The notes under the pieces were generated by a model. It searched no databases. It saw nothing but the letters and a program-made list of their open reading frames with translations, and was not told the origin of the DNA. DNA of 64,000 bases. Origin: Methyloversatilis universalis (GTDB lineage: Bacteria; Pseudomonadota; Gammaproteobacteria; Methylococcales; Methylococcaceae). The stretch spans positions 1 through 64,000 of the forward strand of contig DYIL01000006.1 of NCBI GenBank assembly GCA_020723665.1, given 5' to 3'. A program made the translations under genes and the position numbers. Shown here in pieces: positions 10,530-20,311 of this stretch; the stretch's first letter is position 1, and each line of letters starts with the position of its first letter.

Positions 10530-13500
10530 TGTCACGACGACCTCGTGATGTCGCCCGTCCGATAACAATGGCATCCGCGCGACGCCCTGCTCGACCGACA
10601 AGGCTTGTCCGTCCATTTCCGCACCGAGAACACGGCCTAGCGTGTTATTCGGGTTTTTAACGCCGATCGTATACTGCGTCGCGGAGACCGGATGCCGATA
10701 GCGAATCGCGAATTCTGGCCATTCCGCCGGTATGCAGGGCTTGAGTTCGATGAAAGCCCCGTCCCTCACCCGGAATCCCAGAAGCGATTCCAAGGCGACC
10801 CGGTACATCCAACCTGCCGAGCCCGTGTACCAGGTCCACCCGCCGCGGCCCACATGCGGGGGTTCGCCGTAAACATCGGCAGCAATGACGTAGGGCTCGA
10901 CTTGATAGACGTCGATTTGTTCCCGTGTCCGCGCATGGCTCACGGGGCTGAGCATTTCCAGGAGCCGTGCCGCGCGGTCGTTCCGCCCCATCTCCGCCAT
11001 GGCGCGCACCACCCAGCACGCGGCGTGGGTGTACTGCCCGCCGTTTTCGCGCACGCCCGCCAGGTAGCCCTTGATATAGCCCGGATCATGCGGCGTGTCG
11101 ACGAAGGGCGGCGTCAGTAGACGAACCAGGCCGTCGCGCTCCGAAATCAGCTGCTCCTCGATGGCGTCCAGAGCCCGGTTGGCTCTATCCGGCGGCGCCG
11201 CTCCGGAAATCACCGCCCAAGCTTGAGCCAGAGCATCGATCCGGCACTCGTCACTATGCTTGCTGCCTAGCGGCGTACCGTCGTCGTAGTACGCGCGCCG
11301 GTACCAGTCGCCGTCCCATCCGGCCTCGTCGAGCGCCCGGTGAAGATGCTCACGATAAGCCCGATAGGACTCGATTCGCACCGAGTCGCCGCGCTGCTCG
11401 CAAATCGGCAGAAACTCTCCGAGAACGTGGTAAAGGAAGAATCCCATCCACACGCTCTCGCCGCGCCCTTCGCGGCCCACCCGGTTCATGCCGTCGTTCC
11501 AGTCGCCCGTGCCCATCAAGGGCAAGCCGTGCGCGCCCCGGGTCAAGGAGCGGTCCAGCGCCCGGCAACAATGTTCGTAGATATCCGCAGCCTGGCCCGC
11601 GTCGTCGGGCTTCAGATACGCCTCGTCCTCCCCTTCCGCCAGAAGCCGTGCGGAGAGAAACGGCGCGGATTCGCCCAGTATGCTCCAATCGCCTGTGGAC
11701 CGGACGTACAATGCCGTTACATAAGGCAACCAGACCAAGTCGTCGGAAAACCGGGTGCGCAGCCCCCGCTCCAGGGGTTCGGGATGCCACCAGTGAAGTA
11801 CATCGCCTTCAACGAACTGATGGGCGGCGTGGAGCAGAATCTGGGCGCGGGTGAGGTCCGGGCGTAGATAGATCAGCGCCGAGACGTCTTGAAGCTGATC
11901 GCGATACCCGAACGCGCCCCCGGACTGGTAGAACGCGGAACGCCCCCAAACCCGGCAGCTCAAGTTTTGATACGCCAACCAGCCGTTGACCATCAGGTCG
12001 ATGGCCGGAGACGGCGTTTCGATCCGGATTCCGGAGACGAAATCGCGCCAAAAACCTTGAATTTCGGCCAAGGCGTTCTCGATGGCGCCCGCTTGCCGAT
12101 AGCGCTCGATGATCGATCGGCATTGGTCCTCGGAGAGGGTTTCGCCTAACAGGAACGCACATTCGAAAATTTGTCCGGGTTCCAACTCGATTTGAAGCTG
12201 GAAAGCCACGCAGGGATCGAGATTCGCCCCGTGCCGTCCGTCGAGCCGCGCCTGCGCCGCCAATGCGCGGGGAGCTTCCGGATGGCCGTTGCGTCCGATG
12301 AAGCTTTCCCTATCGGCGGTGAAATAAATCGCGTCCGGCCGCCCTACCGCCGCCGCGAAAGCGACGCCGTCGGAAAACTCCCCGGCCAGGGGATTGACGG
12401 CGAACAGTGCGCCTGTGTCCGGATCGTACCGGCTGATCACGAACCGGCTGCTGTCCGCGGGCGTTCCGCCCAGGACCAAACGCTGATAGGAAAACAGCGA
12501 CAAGCGCCGGCGGCCAATGCCTTCATTTCTCAGACGCCATCTGAAAATCTTGACCGTATCGTGGCGAGGCACGAACAGCACGACATCCTGATCCAAACCG
12601 TCGTAAGCGCTACTGAAGCGGCTGTATCCGAATCCATGGCGCGCCTCGTAGGCAGCGGGTGCCGGGCAGGGTCCCGGCAAGGGCGACCAGAATGCACCGG
12701 TGTCCTCGTCCCGAAGGTAGAGCGCTTCACCCAAGGCGTCGCTGACCGGATCGTTGGACCACGGCGTCAGCCGATGCTCGCGGCTGTTCCGGTGCCAGGT
12801 GTAACCCGCTCCCCGCTCGCTGACCAGAAAACCGAAATTCTCGTTGGAGACGACGTTGATCCACGGAAGAGGCGGCCCCTGCAACGCGCCGTCGATGCAA
12901 TCCAACCGAACGACATATTCGCTGCCATCAGCGGCAAAACCGCCGTAGCCGTTGTAAAACCGGAGTTCTTGCCGCTCCCCGGATTTCGGCGGCTGCGGCG
13001 GCAAAACGGCCCGGCGCGCTCTCGCGCTCGGCACCGAAAGCTCGAGTCGAAGCGGCGGCACTGCTTCACCGACGACGAGGCGCGCGGCGGCGTACAGCAC
13101 ATCGAGATCGGCCGGCGGAATATCCTTTTCCGCGCGAATGAAAACATGCTGCTCGAGATCGCCGAGATCACCCAAGTCGAGGCCCGCTTCCGGACTCAGA
13201 ATCACCAGCGCGAAACGCAACCCTTTCGCCAGCCAATAGCGCTGCGCCTTGATGATCTCGGCAACGTGCGAATCTTCGCGGCCGCGAGCCCTGAGAAGAA
13301 CGATGGGTCGATAGAACGGCAAGCCGTAGCGGTCGAGCCCGGCAAGAGGTCCCGCGGCGCTCAGTAGCGCCGAATCCGGAGCGCGAAGCTTGGGATCGCC
13401 GTACAGCACCGCGCCGGCGAGGGATTGAAACATCTCCGCCTGGTTTTCGCTCACGGCGAACCGCCGTAGGAGTTCCCGTTCATGTTCCGCGGCTCGGGCA

Positions 13501-14360
13501 TAAATCGCGTTCACCGCATACCCGTTCGAGCAACGCTCGATGAGCTCCAACGCCTGTGTCCTGCTTTCGGCCACACCCAGCAGAAAAACCGCCGTTTGCT
13601 GGGCGCCTGGACCGAGTTCCAAGCGGCGGCGCAAAGCGAACACCGGATCGAGCACGTTGCCGACGCCGCCCGAGAGCGGCCGTTCGTCGCGGAACGTCCG
13701 CGGTTCCGCTGGAGTCCGGTTCCGGCCGAGGAAACGCATCCGGTCGGTCTCGTACGTCAGTTCCCCAGGCCCGAGCACCGCGGCGGACAGCCACGGATAA
13801 ACCTCATGAGCGCTGCGCGGCCTGCGCCGAGCCAATAATACCTCCCGTTCCGCCACGAACTCGGTTTGCACGAACAATTTGGAAAAAGCGGGATGCGCCG
13901 CGTCGGCGGCCGGATGATTGAGGACTACTTCGAGATAGCTCGTGACTTCGATCCGCCTATGCCGCCCGGACCGATTGTTCAGCGTGACCCGGCGCAGCTC
14001 CAGATCATCGTCCGGGCTGACGCACACCTCCAGAACGGCCTCGATATCCGAGTTTTCACATCGGAGTATGAACCGGCCGGGCTCGTAACCGGCGGTTCGC
14101 GAATCGGCCGCCCTCCCCGTGGGCTGCAAACCCAGCGACCACCACTCCCCGCTGTCGAGGTCTCGGAGATAGAAGAACCATCCTTCGCCGTCTTCGACAC
14201 GGTCTCCGCTCCAGCGGGAGAGGGCCTGATCGCCGCGCATCGAAAAGCCGGTACCGGCGGCAGTCAACAATGCCGTGTACCGCCCATTCGACAAAAGGCG
14301 CGACGATGGAACCGGTTGCTCCCGACGATCGGGGCCGGTCGGGATAGGATCGAAGCTCAT
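10521..14360 (-). CDS. Large GH94-family glycoside phosphorylase-like protein
   Basis: About 1279 residues resembling the C-terminal half of cyclic beta-1,2-glucan synthases and stand-alone 1,2-beta-oligoglucan phosphorylases (GH94). Two supersandwich/linker regions are visible: one at the N-terminus (SSRLLSNGRYTALL, SMRGDQALSRW) and one mid-protein (LRFYNGYGGF, PWINVVSNENFGF, SREHRLTPWSNDPVSD). The C-terminal (alpha/alpha)6 barrel carries the signature GTGDWNDGMNRVG with the catalytic aspartate. The glycosyltransferase (GT84) part of true cyclic glucan synthases is absent, and so is a signal peptide, favouring a cytoplasmic phosphorylase. The track ORF starts at 14636 inside the upstream gene; the ATG at 14360 (MSFDPIPTG) is chosen, 26 bp after that gene's stop, implying an operon. 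Exact linkage specificity is inference. Confidence 0.82.
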   Translation of the reverse strand: MSFDPIPTGPDRREQPVPSSRLLSNGRYTALLTAAGTGFSMRGDQALSRWSGDRVEDGEGWFFYLRDLDSGEWWSLGLQPTGRAADSRTAGYEPGRFILRCENSDIEAVLEVCVSPDDDLELRRVTLNNRSGRHRRIEVTSYLEVVLNHPAADAAHPAFSKLFVQTEFVAEREVLLARRRPRSAHEVYPWLSAAVLGPGELTYETDRMRFLGRNRTPAEPRTFRDERPLSGGVGNVLDPVFALRRRLELGPGAQQTAVFLLGVAESRTQALELIERCSNGYAVNAIYARAAEHERELLRRFAVSENQAEMFQSLAGAVLYGDPKLRAPDSALLSAAGPLAGLDRYGLPFYRPIVLLRARGREDSHVAEIIKAQRYWLAKGLRFALVILSPEAGLDLGDLGDLEQHVFIRAEKDIPPADLDVLYAAARLVVGEAVPPLRLELSVPSARARRAVLPPQPPKSGERQELRFYNGYGGFAADGSEYVVRLDCIDGALQGPPLPWINVVSNENFGFLVSERGAGYTWHRNSREHRLTPWSNDPVSDALGEALYLRDEDTGAFWSPLPGPCPAPAAYEARHGFGYSRFSSAYDGLDQDVVLFVPRHDTVKIFRWRLRNEGIGRRRLSLFSYQRLVLGGTPADSSRFVISRYDPDTGALFAVNPLAGEFSDGVAFAAAVGRPDAIYFTADRESFIGRNGHPEAPRALAAQARLDGRHGANLDPCVAFQLQIELEPGQIFECAFLLGETLSEDQCRSIIERYRQAGAIENALAEIQGFWRDFVSGIRIETPSPAIDLMVNGWLAYQNLSCRVWGRSAFYQSGGAFGYRDQLQDVSALIYLRPDLTRAQILLHAAHQFVEGDVLHWWHPEPLERGLRTRFSDDLVWLPYVTALYVRSTGDWSILGESAPFLSARLLAEGEDEAYLKPDDAGQAADIYEHCCRALDRSLTRGAHGLPLMGTGDWNDGMNRVGREGRGESVWMGFFLYHVLGEFLPICEQRGDSVRIESYRAYREHLHRALDEAGWDGDWYRRAYYDDGTPLGSKHSDECRIDALAQAWAVISGAAPPDRANRALDAIEEQLISERDGLVRLLTPPFVDTPHDPGYIKGYLAGVRENGGQYTHAACWVVRAMAEMGRNDRAARLLEMLSPVSHARTREQIDVYQVEPYVIAADVYGEPPHVGRGGWTWYTGSAGWMYRVALESLLGFRVRDGAFIELKPCIPAEWPEFAIRYRHPVSATQYTIGVKNPNNTLGRVLGAEMDGQALSVEQGVARMPLLSDGRHHEVVVTLG

Positions 14361-14386
14361 GCGGACTCCTGGGTCAAAAATCGAAA

Positions 14387-17300
14387 TCAATCGGCTTGCA
14401 GCATAACCGCCGGGCCGTAGTTCACCGTGACTTCCGCGGGAAATTCCCCAATGACCGCTTGATCGGCGGTAAACGTATCGACCGGTTTCCCATCGACGGC
14501 GACCGCCCGGATAGGCCGGTCGGCGGGCGCCTTGAGCACGATTTTGCCGGGCGGCAGGGCGAGATCGCCGGACAGCGAGAGCCGCAACCAATCGGGCTCT
14601 TCCCGACGCAAAACATAGTTTAAGGTCCCGTACCACGTAGGCAAACGCTTCACGCCCACATCACCGCCTCCTTCCAGCCAGGCTCGCGGAATCCCGGCCG
14701 CCAGAACCAAGGCCTGATCGCTTTCCCGCTCATAAGCGTATAGAGCCCGCATGGCCCGCACGCATTCCGCGCCGATCCAGGCATGGGGCATGTCGCCTAT
14801 GAACTTGGGATGCTTGGGATCGCGCCAGACGACTTCCGCCCAATGGTTCCAGCCCGCGGGACGTTGGTCCTTGAGCAGAAAATCCAACAGCTCCAGCGCC
14901 TGCTCGCGTCGTCCCATGCGGACCAACGCTTCCACGGTACGCACTTCATAGGGCGTATACGCGATCCACTCCACCTTGTCGTCGCGCCGCTTCTTGAAAT
15001 AGTCATAAAAACTGTCGAAGGTCTTGTTCAGCGCAGCCGCCGGAAGATTGCTGTCCTCGCCGCCGACCGTCACCGCCATGGCGGTGGCGGTGGCGTCGAA
15101 ATCGCCCAACTCGGCGGAACCCGGCATGAAGGCGATCTTGTGCTTGACCATGGTGCGTTCGATGGACCGGTACAGATCGCCCCGGAAATCGTCGCGCAGG
15201 TCACGGAAATGTGCGGCATTGTCCTCGTCCATGACCAGTACCGCGAGATCGGCGGCATCCTTGAGGCCGCGCAAGGTCCAAAAGCCGTCCCAGTAGGCAT
15301 GCACGGGATGGGCGCTGTAGCCCTCGTGGCTGATGGATTCCGGCATCATGCCGAAGAACATCGATTTTTCGGCGGACTTGTACTCTTCGCTCTTGCGTTG
15401 ATTACGCAGTTGCTCGATATAACGCACCGATTTCACGATCGTCGGCCACGTCTCATAGACAAAGCCGATATCGCGCGTGTAACGGTAGTATTCGGCGACC
15501 GCATAAATGAACTCGCCGTGGCTGTCGTTTTCGGGCACGCTGTCGGGCCCCCGATGATCGACGCAGCAGGGAACCTTACCGCTCGGAAACTGGAATCCGG
15601 CATACCACTCGATGAAATGCCGCACTTCCTCGGTATACCCCATGCCGAGCAAGGCCGCTGACATCAGGGCCGCGTCGCGGATCCAGGAGCGGGCGTAGGA
15701 ACGCGAGCCGGGATAAAGCGCGGCGCCGTCCCGGTTGATAAAGATATAGGCCAGATTGATCCTGACCGTATCCCGAAGCTTTCGCGCCTCGCGCGGCACG
15801 ATCAGGTCGGCGCGGACGAGCTTGGCTTCCCAGAAATTGACCGCATCGCGAAACCGGGCCCGGCCGAAAGTGCTGCCGTTCCCTGCCATGATGTTCGCAG
15901 CCTCCGGAAAACGCTCCGGATTCTCGTACGGAAGCGCCAGATAAATCTCGCGCGAAGCGCCGGGCGGTAAATCCAGTTCGTATTCCAGGGCGGCGGAGAC
16001 ATAACCGAAAGGATCATGGACCTCGGTCTGCTGCGGCGCCTTGCCTTCCATCAGGAAATCGGTGATCGAACCCTCGTCGAAAGTCGTCGCGCCGAAGTGA
16101 TGCGGCGGGGTCAAAGGAACGACCGAGCGACTCCCGTCGACCCGGACGATACGCCCGTCCAGCACGATGTCGTGGATAGGCGCCACACCGCCCACCCTGT
16201 TCAGCGCCTGCCAGGACGGATTGACCTGAAACGGGCGGATCGCCAGCAGAAGCTTGAGCTGCTCGCGCTCACTGCCGTTGTTCTCCACCCGATAGCGCGC
16301 ATACAGTGCCTGCCCCGGCTTGCTCGCGGCGAAAGCCGTCGCTTTCATTTCGATCGAATCCGAACGCCAGGTCACCGAGGGCACGGGCAGATAGCCGCGC
16401 TCGAGCTCCTGCACCGGATACGCATCGTTCCAGGTCACGAGCTTGCCTTTCATGTACAAGAAGGGCTCGATGGAAAAGGCGTTCTTGTCCACCTCCAAGG
16501 CCCCCTCCTCGTTCAGCAGCCCTTCTTTGTCGCTGCCGTTGGTGCCGACGACCGTAAAGTAGCTTTGTTCGCCGTAGAAGTATTTCGGGTACGTGCCGCG
16601 CGGCGCCTCACGGGCGATGGTTTCGAAAAACGCGTTCGGCGACGCGGAAAAATCGAACGGCTTCACCGTCAGCGAACTGATACCGTATCCCCGCCCGCGG
16701 CTGCTTTTCTTCAACTCCAAGCGCAGATAGCGGGACTCGGCGTCGGGCATATAAATGTAATCGCGGCGCCCGTTGCCCAGGCTGACCGTATACGCCGGCT
16801 GCCACTCCTTGCCGTTCTCGGAAATCTGCACCTCGTAAGCCGTAGCGTAATCATCGCGGTCCCATTCGATGACCAAGCCGCCGTACTCGCGGCGTTTCAG
16901 AAAATCGATCTGCAGCCACTGGCTCTCGGCCAGTGCGCCGCTTCGCCACGAGGTTTCGGAGTTTCCGTCCAGCACCGCTTGCGGTCCGTGATCCTCGGCG
17001 GCCGTCGAAGCCGTCGCTTTGGGCATGAGATTGTAGGCGGTGATCGGCTCGCGCCTTTCGAAGCGGAAATCGTCGATCCAAATCGACCCCTTGCCGCCCG
17101 TGCTCGACGTGATCGAAAACTCGATGAATCCGACCTGCTTGAGCGGTGCGTTGGACGCCCCCACGCATGATCGAACATGCGTTTCTTGACCCGGTGCTGC
17201 TGCCAGTCTTCCGGAAGCTTGACATCGAAGCGCCGGCGCCACCAGACGTTGTCCCCGGAGGGATCGATGATTTTGAACTCGAGGTTATTGGCCGGCGCTT

Positions 17301-17598
17301 CCGCGCGCGTATAAAACGTGAAGGCGGAGTTTTCGGGCAGCGGGATGGAGACTTTCTTGCGCACGGTGACGTAACCCATACCGCCCCGAAAATCGAAATC
17401 GAGCCGCATGCCCATGCCGGTCCGACCGGTATCCTGGGCCAACTCCGCGTGCGTACCTTCCGCGGCTACCGCCGTCCAACCGCTCAGGGTTTCGAAGTCG
17501 TCCAGTACCACAGCCGGGGAACTCGCCGCCCATCCCGGCCCGAACCCCAATAGGCAGGTCAAGCCCCACACGCGCTTGATCAGTTTACATCGATGCAT
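14387..17598 (-). pseudogene. Secreted discoidin-domain (alpha/alpha)6-barrel glycosidase-like protein, split by a one-base frameshift
   Basis: Two overlapping minus-strand frames are parts of one protein. The first (ATG at 17598) has a signal peptide ending GPGWAASSPA, then a carbohydrate-binding-like domain to KRMFDHAWG. The second continues with ASNAPLKQVGFIEFS, a discoidin (F5/8 type C) domain (AVLDGNSETSWRSG to ESRYLRLELKK), and a long catalytic-like barrel (SYARSWIRDAALMSAALLGMG, KVPCCVDHRGPDSVPENDSHGE). The switch lies at a run of five G (plus-strand CCCCC near 17158); six G would restore one frame of about 1070 residues. Whether this is a real mutation, a slippage site or a sequencing error cannot be told here. 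It lies immediately upstream of the GH94 gene in the same operon. Confidence 0.72.
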
Positions 17599-17803
17599 GT
17601 CCAACTGGAGGAAAGCAGGTCTGCTTCAGCTTTGACAAGCGTTGTAATCTTCCAGGCAAGAGGGTAAGCCCGTCCCGCGCGGCCAAGCAAGCATGGAGGT
17701 CCCCGGCATCCTATCGGGCCTGAGGCGCATCCACTCCCCACGGATACGAAAATCGGGTTTAATCGGCAGGATTTGCGCCCAAGCTCCTTTACGGATAAAT
17801 CCG

Positions 17804-18595
17804 ATGCAGTTCGTCCGCCACTGGCTACCCTCGCCTTTTCTCCGCTACTCCGCGGCTTTTCAAGTCATCGGCGGTTCTGCCGCGCTTCTTGCGCCCGAAG
17901 GGTCGACGCTGCTCATCGAAGCCCTCGCTGCGAATCATGCGATCGTTTTCGGCGCGAGTGTCTGGCCCACCAGTCCGCTGCTCGGATCGAATCTCACCCG
18001 CCTTCCGGCCGAGCGGGCGAAACGCAACGAAATCGCGCTGACCTTCGATGACGGTCCCGACATCGAGACCACGCCCGGAGTGCTCGACCTATTGGATAGC
18101 TACCGAGCCAAAGCCAGCTTTTTCTGTATCGCCGCCAGAGCCGAAAAGCATCCGGAACTCATCCGCGAAATCGTATCGCGAGGGCATCGCATCGAAAATC
18201 ACACTTATCGCCACGCCCATACCTTCGCCTTGAGCAGCATAGGCCGATTCAAGGCGGAAATCGCACGGGCGCAAGCGGTTCTGACCGCGCTCGCCGGCGC
18301 TCCGCCGCGTTATTTCAGGGCTCCCGTCGGCATGCGCAACCCGTGGCTGCAGCCGGTGCTGTGCAGCTTGGACCTGACCCTGGTCTCGTGGACGCGGCGG
18401 GGCTTCGACGCCGTGTCCGGCGATCCGGGAAAAATCGTGGGGCGTTTGTCCAGAAATCTCCGCCGCGGAGACATTCTGCTGCTCCACGACGGCTCTTCGG
18501 CACGCGACCGCAACGGTCGTCCCGTCGTACTGGAAGTTTTGCCGAGATTGCTGGACGAAATCGCCCGGATGAATTTCACCCCGGTACCGCTGTAA
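17804..18595 (+). CDS. Polysaccharide deacetylase family protein (NodB homology domain)
   Basis: Carbohydrate esterase family 4 fold, expected to remove acetyl groups from a polysaccharide with a divalent metal. Seen: the NodB motifs TFDDGPD (catalytic Asp and first metal ligand), HTYRHAH (metal histidines), RAPVGMRNP and LLLHDG. The ATG at 17804 (MQFVRHW) gives about 263 residues with a hydrophobic N-terminal segment (LRYSAAFQVIGGSAALL), so it may be membrane anchored; the track start at 17693 adds an implausible basic leader. It diverges from the glycosidase operon to its left, and the 205 bp between them must hold both promoters. Confidence 0.85.
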   Translation: MQFVRHWLPSPFLRYSAAFQVIGGSAALLAPEGSTLLIEALAANHAIVFGASVWPTSPLLGSNLTRLPAERAKRNEIALTFDDGPDIETTPGVLDLLDSYRAKASFFCIAARAEKHPELIREIVSRGHRIENHTYRHAHTFALSSIGRFKAEIARAQAVLTALAGAPPRYFRAPVGMRNPWLQPVLCSLDLTLVSWTRRGFDAVSGDPGKIVGRLSRNLRRGDILLLHDGSSARDRNGRPVVLEVLPRLLDEIARMNFTPVPL

Positions 18596-18798
18596 GCGAT
18601 CCGGGCTCGGGAAAACGCCGTCACGATCACGGCGGATTCCGGAGCGAAGCGAATGAATGGCGACCGATTGTTGCTCCGAAGGCGGTTCCTTTGCACAATC
18701 GGTCCTGCAAGAGGGGGATAGAAGACGACCGTCGGAATAGCGATTCGCGCCCAGCATCCTCTTGGAATTTTTCGTCAATCAACAATAAGGCAAGAAAA

Positions 18799-19194
18799 AT
18801 GAAACTCAAATCCGCACTCGTCGCGCTCTTCGTCGCTGCTTTCGTTCTTCTGGCCGGCTGTCGAACCTCTCCGGTGTATAACGTCTACGATGCACCGGTC
18901 ATGGTGACGGGCAGCAAGCCCTACACGGCCGAAGACGTCGAGAAAGCCATCATCCGCGCTGGCGCTGGGCTCGGCTGGCAGGTCAGAAAAGTGAAGCCGG
19001 GGCAGCTCATCGGAACCCTCTTCATCCGCTCCCACATGGCCGAAGTCGACATTACCTACAGCAAGGACAAGTACAACATCCGCTACAGGAACAGCACCAA
19101 CCTGAACTACGACGGCACGAAGATTCACAGCAACTACAACGGCTGGATTCAGAACTTCGACAACGCCATCAAGCGCGAGCTGTTGAGCATCTAG
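18799..19194 (+). CDS. Small lipoprotein of unknown function
   Basis: 131 residues. The N-terminus MKLKSALVALFVAAFVLLAGC is a lipoprotein signal with lipobox LAGC, so it should be lipidated at Cys21 and anchored in the envelope. The rest is soluble: SPVYNVYDAPV, then KPYTAEDVEKAIIRAGAGLGW and a beta-rich part rich in Tyr and Asn ending in IQNFDNAIKREL. The track shows this only as the tail of a longer frame from 18343, but the ATG at 18799 with the signal sequence is clearly the start. It precedes the methyltransferase gene by 9 bp. No named family recognised. Confidence 0.85.
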   Translation: MKLKSALVALFVAAFVLLAGCRTSPVYNVYDAPVMVTGSKPYTAEDVEKAIIRAGAGLGWQVRKVKPGQLIGTLFIRSHMAEVDITYSKDKYNIRYRNSTNLNYDGTKIHSNYNGWIQNFDNAIKRELLSI

Positions 19195-19203
19195 AAACGG
19201 ACC

Positions 19204-19902
19204 GTGACCGTCGATTTCGGCCAACTGGCCGAACGTACCGCCCGCCGCTACCGAGCGGCGGGCCGCTTCACCGAAGGATTCGTGCGCGGCAAGCTGCGGC
19301 ACGATCCTGTCTATTCCTTTCTCGTGTCCAATCCCGGCTGGCTTCCCCGAACCGGGTCTTTGGTTGATCTCGGCTGCGGGAGAGGCATCCTCCTGAGCTT
19401 GCTGTCGGAAGCTCGAAAATTAGACTTGATTCCGCTTAGCGACACGCGGTACTCGGGTATCGATCTGCGTGAAAACGATGCCGCTGCCGCCCGTCTGGCG
19501 CTCGGCGACGAAGCCGAAATCACCGTCGCCGATGTGCGCACCGCCGCCTTGCCCGCCTGCGAAGCGGTTGTCCTGCTCGACGTTCTACTCTATCTGTCAG
19601 CAGGAGACCAGGAAGCGCTGCTCAAGCGGATCGCGGGCGTTCTGCCCGGAAACGGCGTGCTGATCATGCGCGAAGCGGATAACGGCTCGGGCCTCCGCTT
19701 TCTGGCCACGCGCACGGCTGAACGGCTGAGCGCTCTGGCTCGGGGCCATTTTCGGCAGCGTTATCATTATCGCAGCGAGGCGGAATGGCGAGGCCTGCTC
19801 GAAACGCTGGGATTTTCCGCGAAAACCGTTCCGATGAGCGGGGGCACACCGTTCGCCAACGTGCTTTTCGTTGCACGTCTCGGAAACACCCGACACGGTT
19901 AG
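19204..19902 (+). CDS. Class I SAM-dependent methyltransferase
   Basis: 232-residue Rossmann-fold methyltransferase. Motif I is clear (LVDLGCGRGILL, about residues 56-67), an acidic residue follows after the next strand (GIDLREND), and AEITVADVRTA and VVLLDVLLYL fit motifs II and III. The substrate is not evident. Translation starts with GTG at 19204, 9 bp after the lipoprotein stop, so the two are probably one transcript. The polysaccharide setting suggests an envelope glycan or lipid substrate, but that is only context. Confidence 0.83.
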   Translation: MTVDFGQLAERTARRYRAAGRFTEGFVRGKLRHDPVYSFLVSNPGWLPRTGSLVDLGCGRGILLSLLSEARKLDLIPLSDTRYSGIDLRENDAAAARLALGDEAEITVADVRTAALPACEAVVLLDVLLYLSAGDQEALLKRIAGVLPGNGVLIMREADNGSGLRFLATRTAERLSALARGHFRQRYHYRSEAEWRGLLETLGFSAKTVPMSGGTPFANVLFVARLGNTRHG

Positions 19903-20311
19903 CGCGTCTGGTTCCGAGCGTTTCCGGAGTGCCTCCATTCTGCGGCGATCGGCGGACTTTCCTTGCCGGCCGGATTTCCGTTGGACGGCATGGCGCCGAC
20001 TCGCCGGCCCTTCGACTCACCGAAGACATCCTGCACCGTCGGTGTTCCGTGGAATCAGCTTCATCCGTAACTGACCCGATCGCTCCTCAAGATGGGACCG
20101 CTTATTCTGATCAGGCGTTCACAAAGCACCGTATGAGTTAAAGCTTTTGTCGAACCGCAGATTTCTCACTCGGCACTATGTCTGACATCGGCGTTGGCGC
20201 AACGGCTCGAAGCAGCATCCGGACACTTCGATCCCGCCGTCGGGCAAAACGTGCAGGTTCATGTCTTTTACGGGACGTCCTCAGAACGACAGCTACAGAA
20301 TCACTAATCAC
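19903..20311 (+). other. Intergenic region upstream of opgD
   Basis: About 410 bp with no gene, repeat or RNA that I can support. Short open frames are present on both strands but lack ribosome sites and motifs. The opgD promoter should lie here. Confidence 0.5.

Noticed and set aside
12171-13367. 398-codon plus-strand frame
   Set aside because: Antisense shadow of the GH94 gene, whose motifs are unambiguous.
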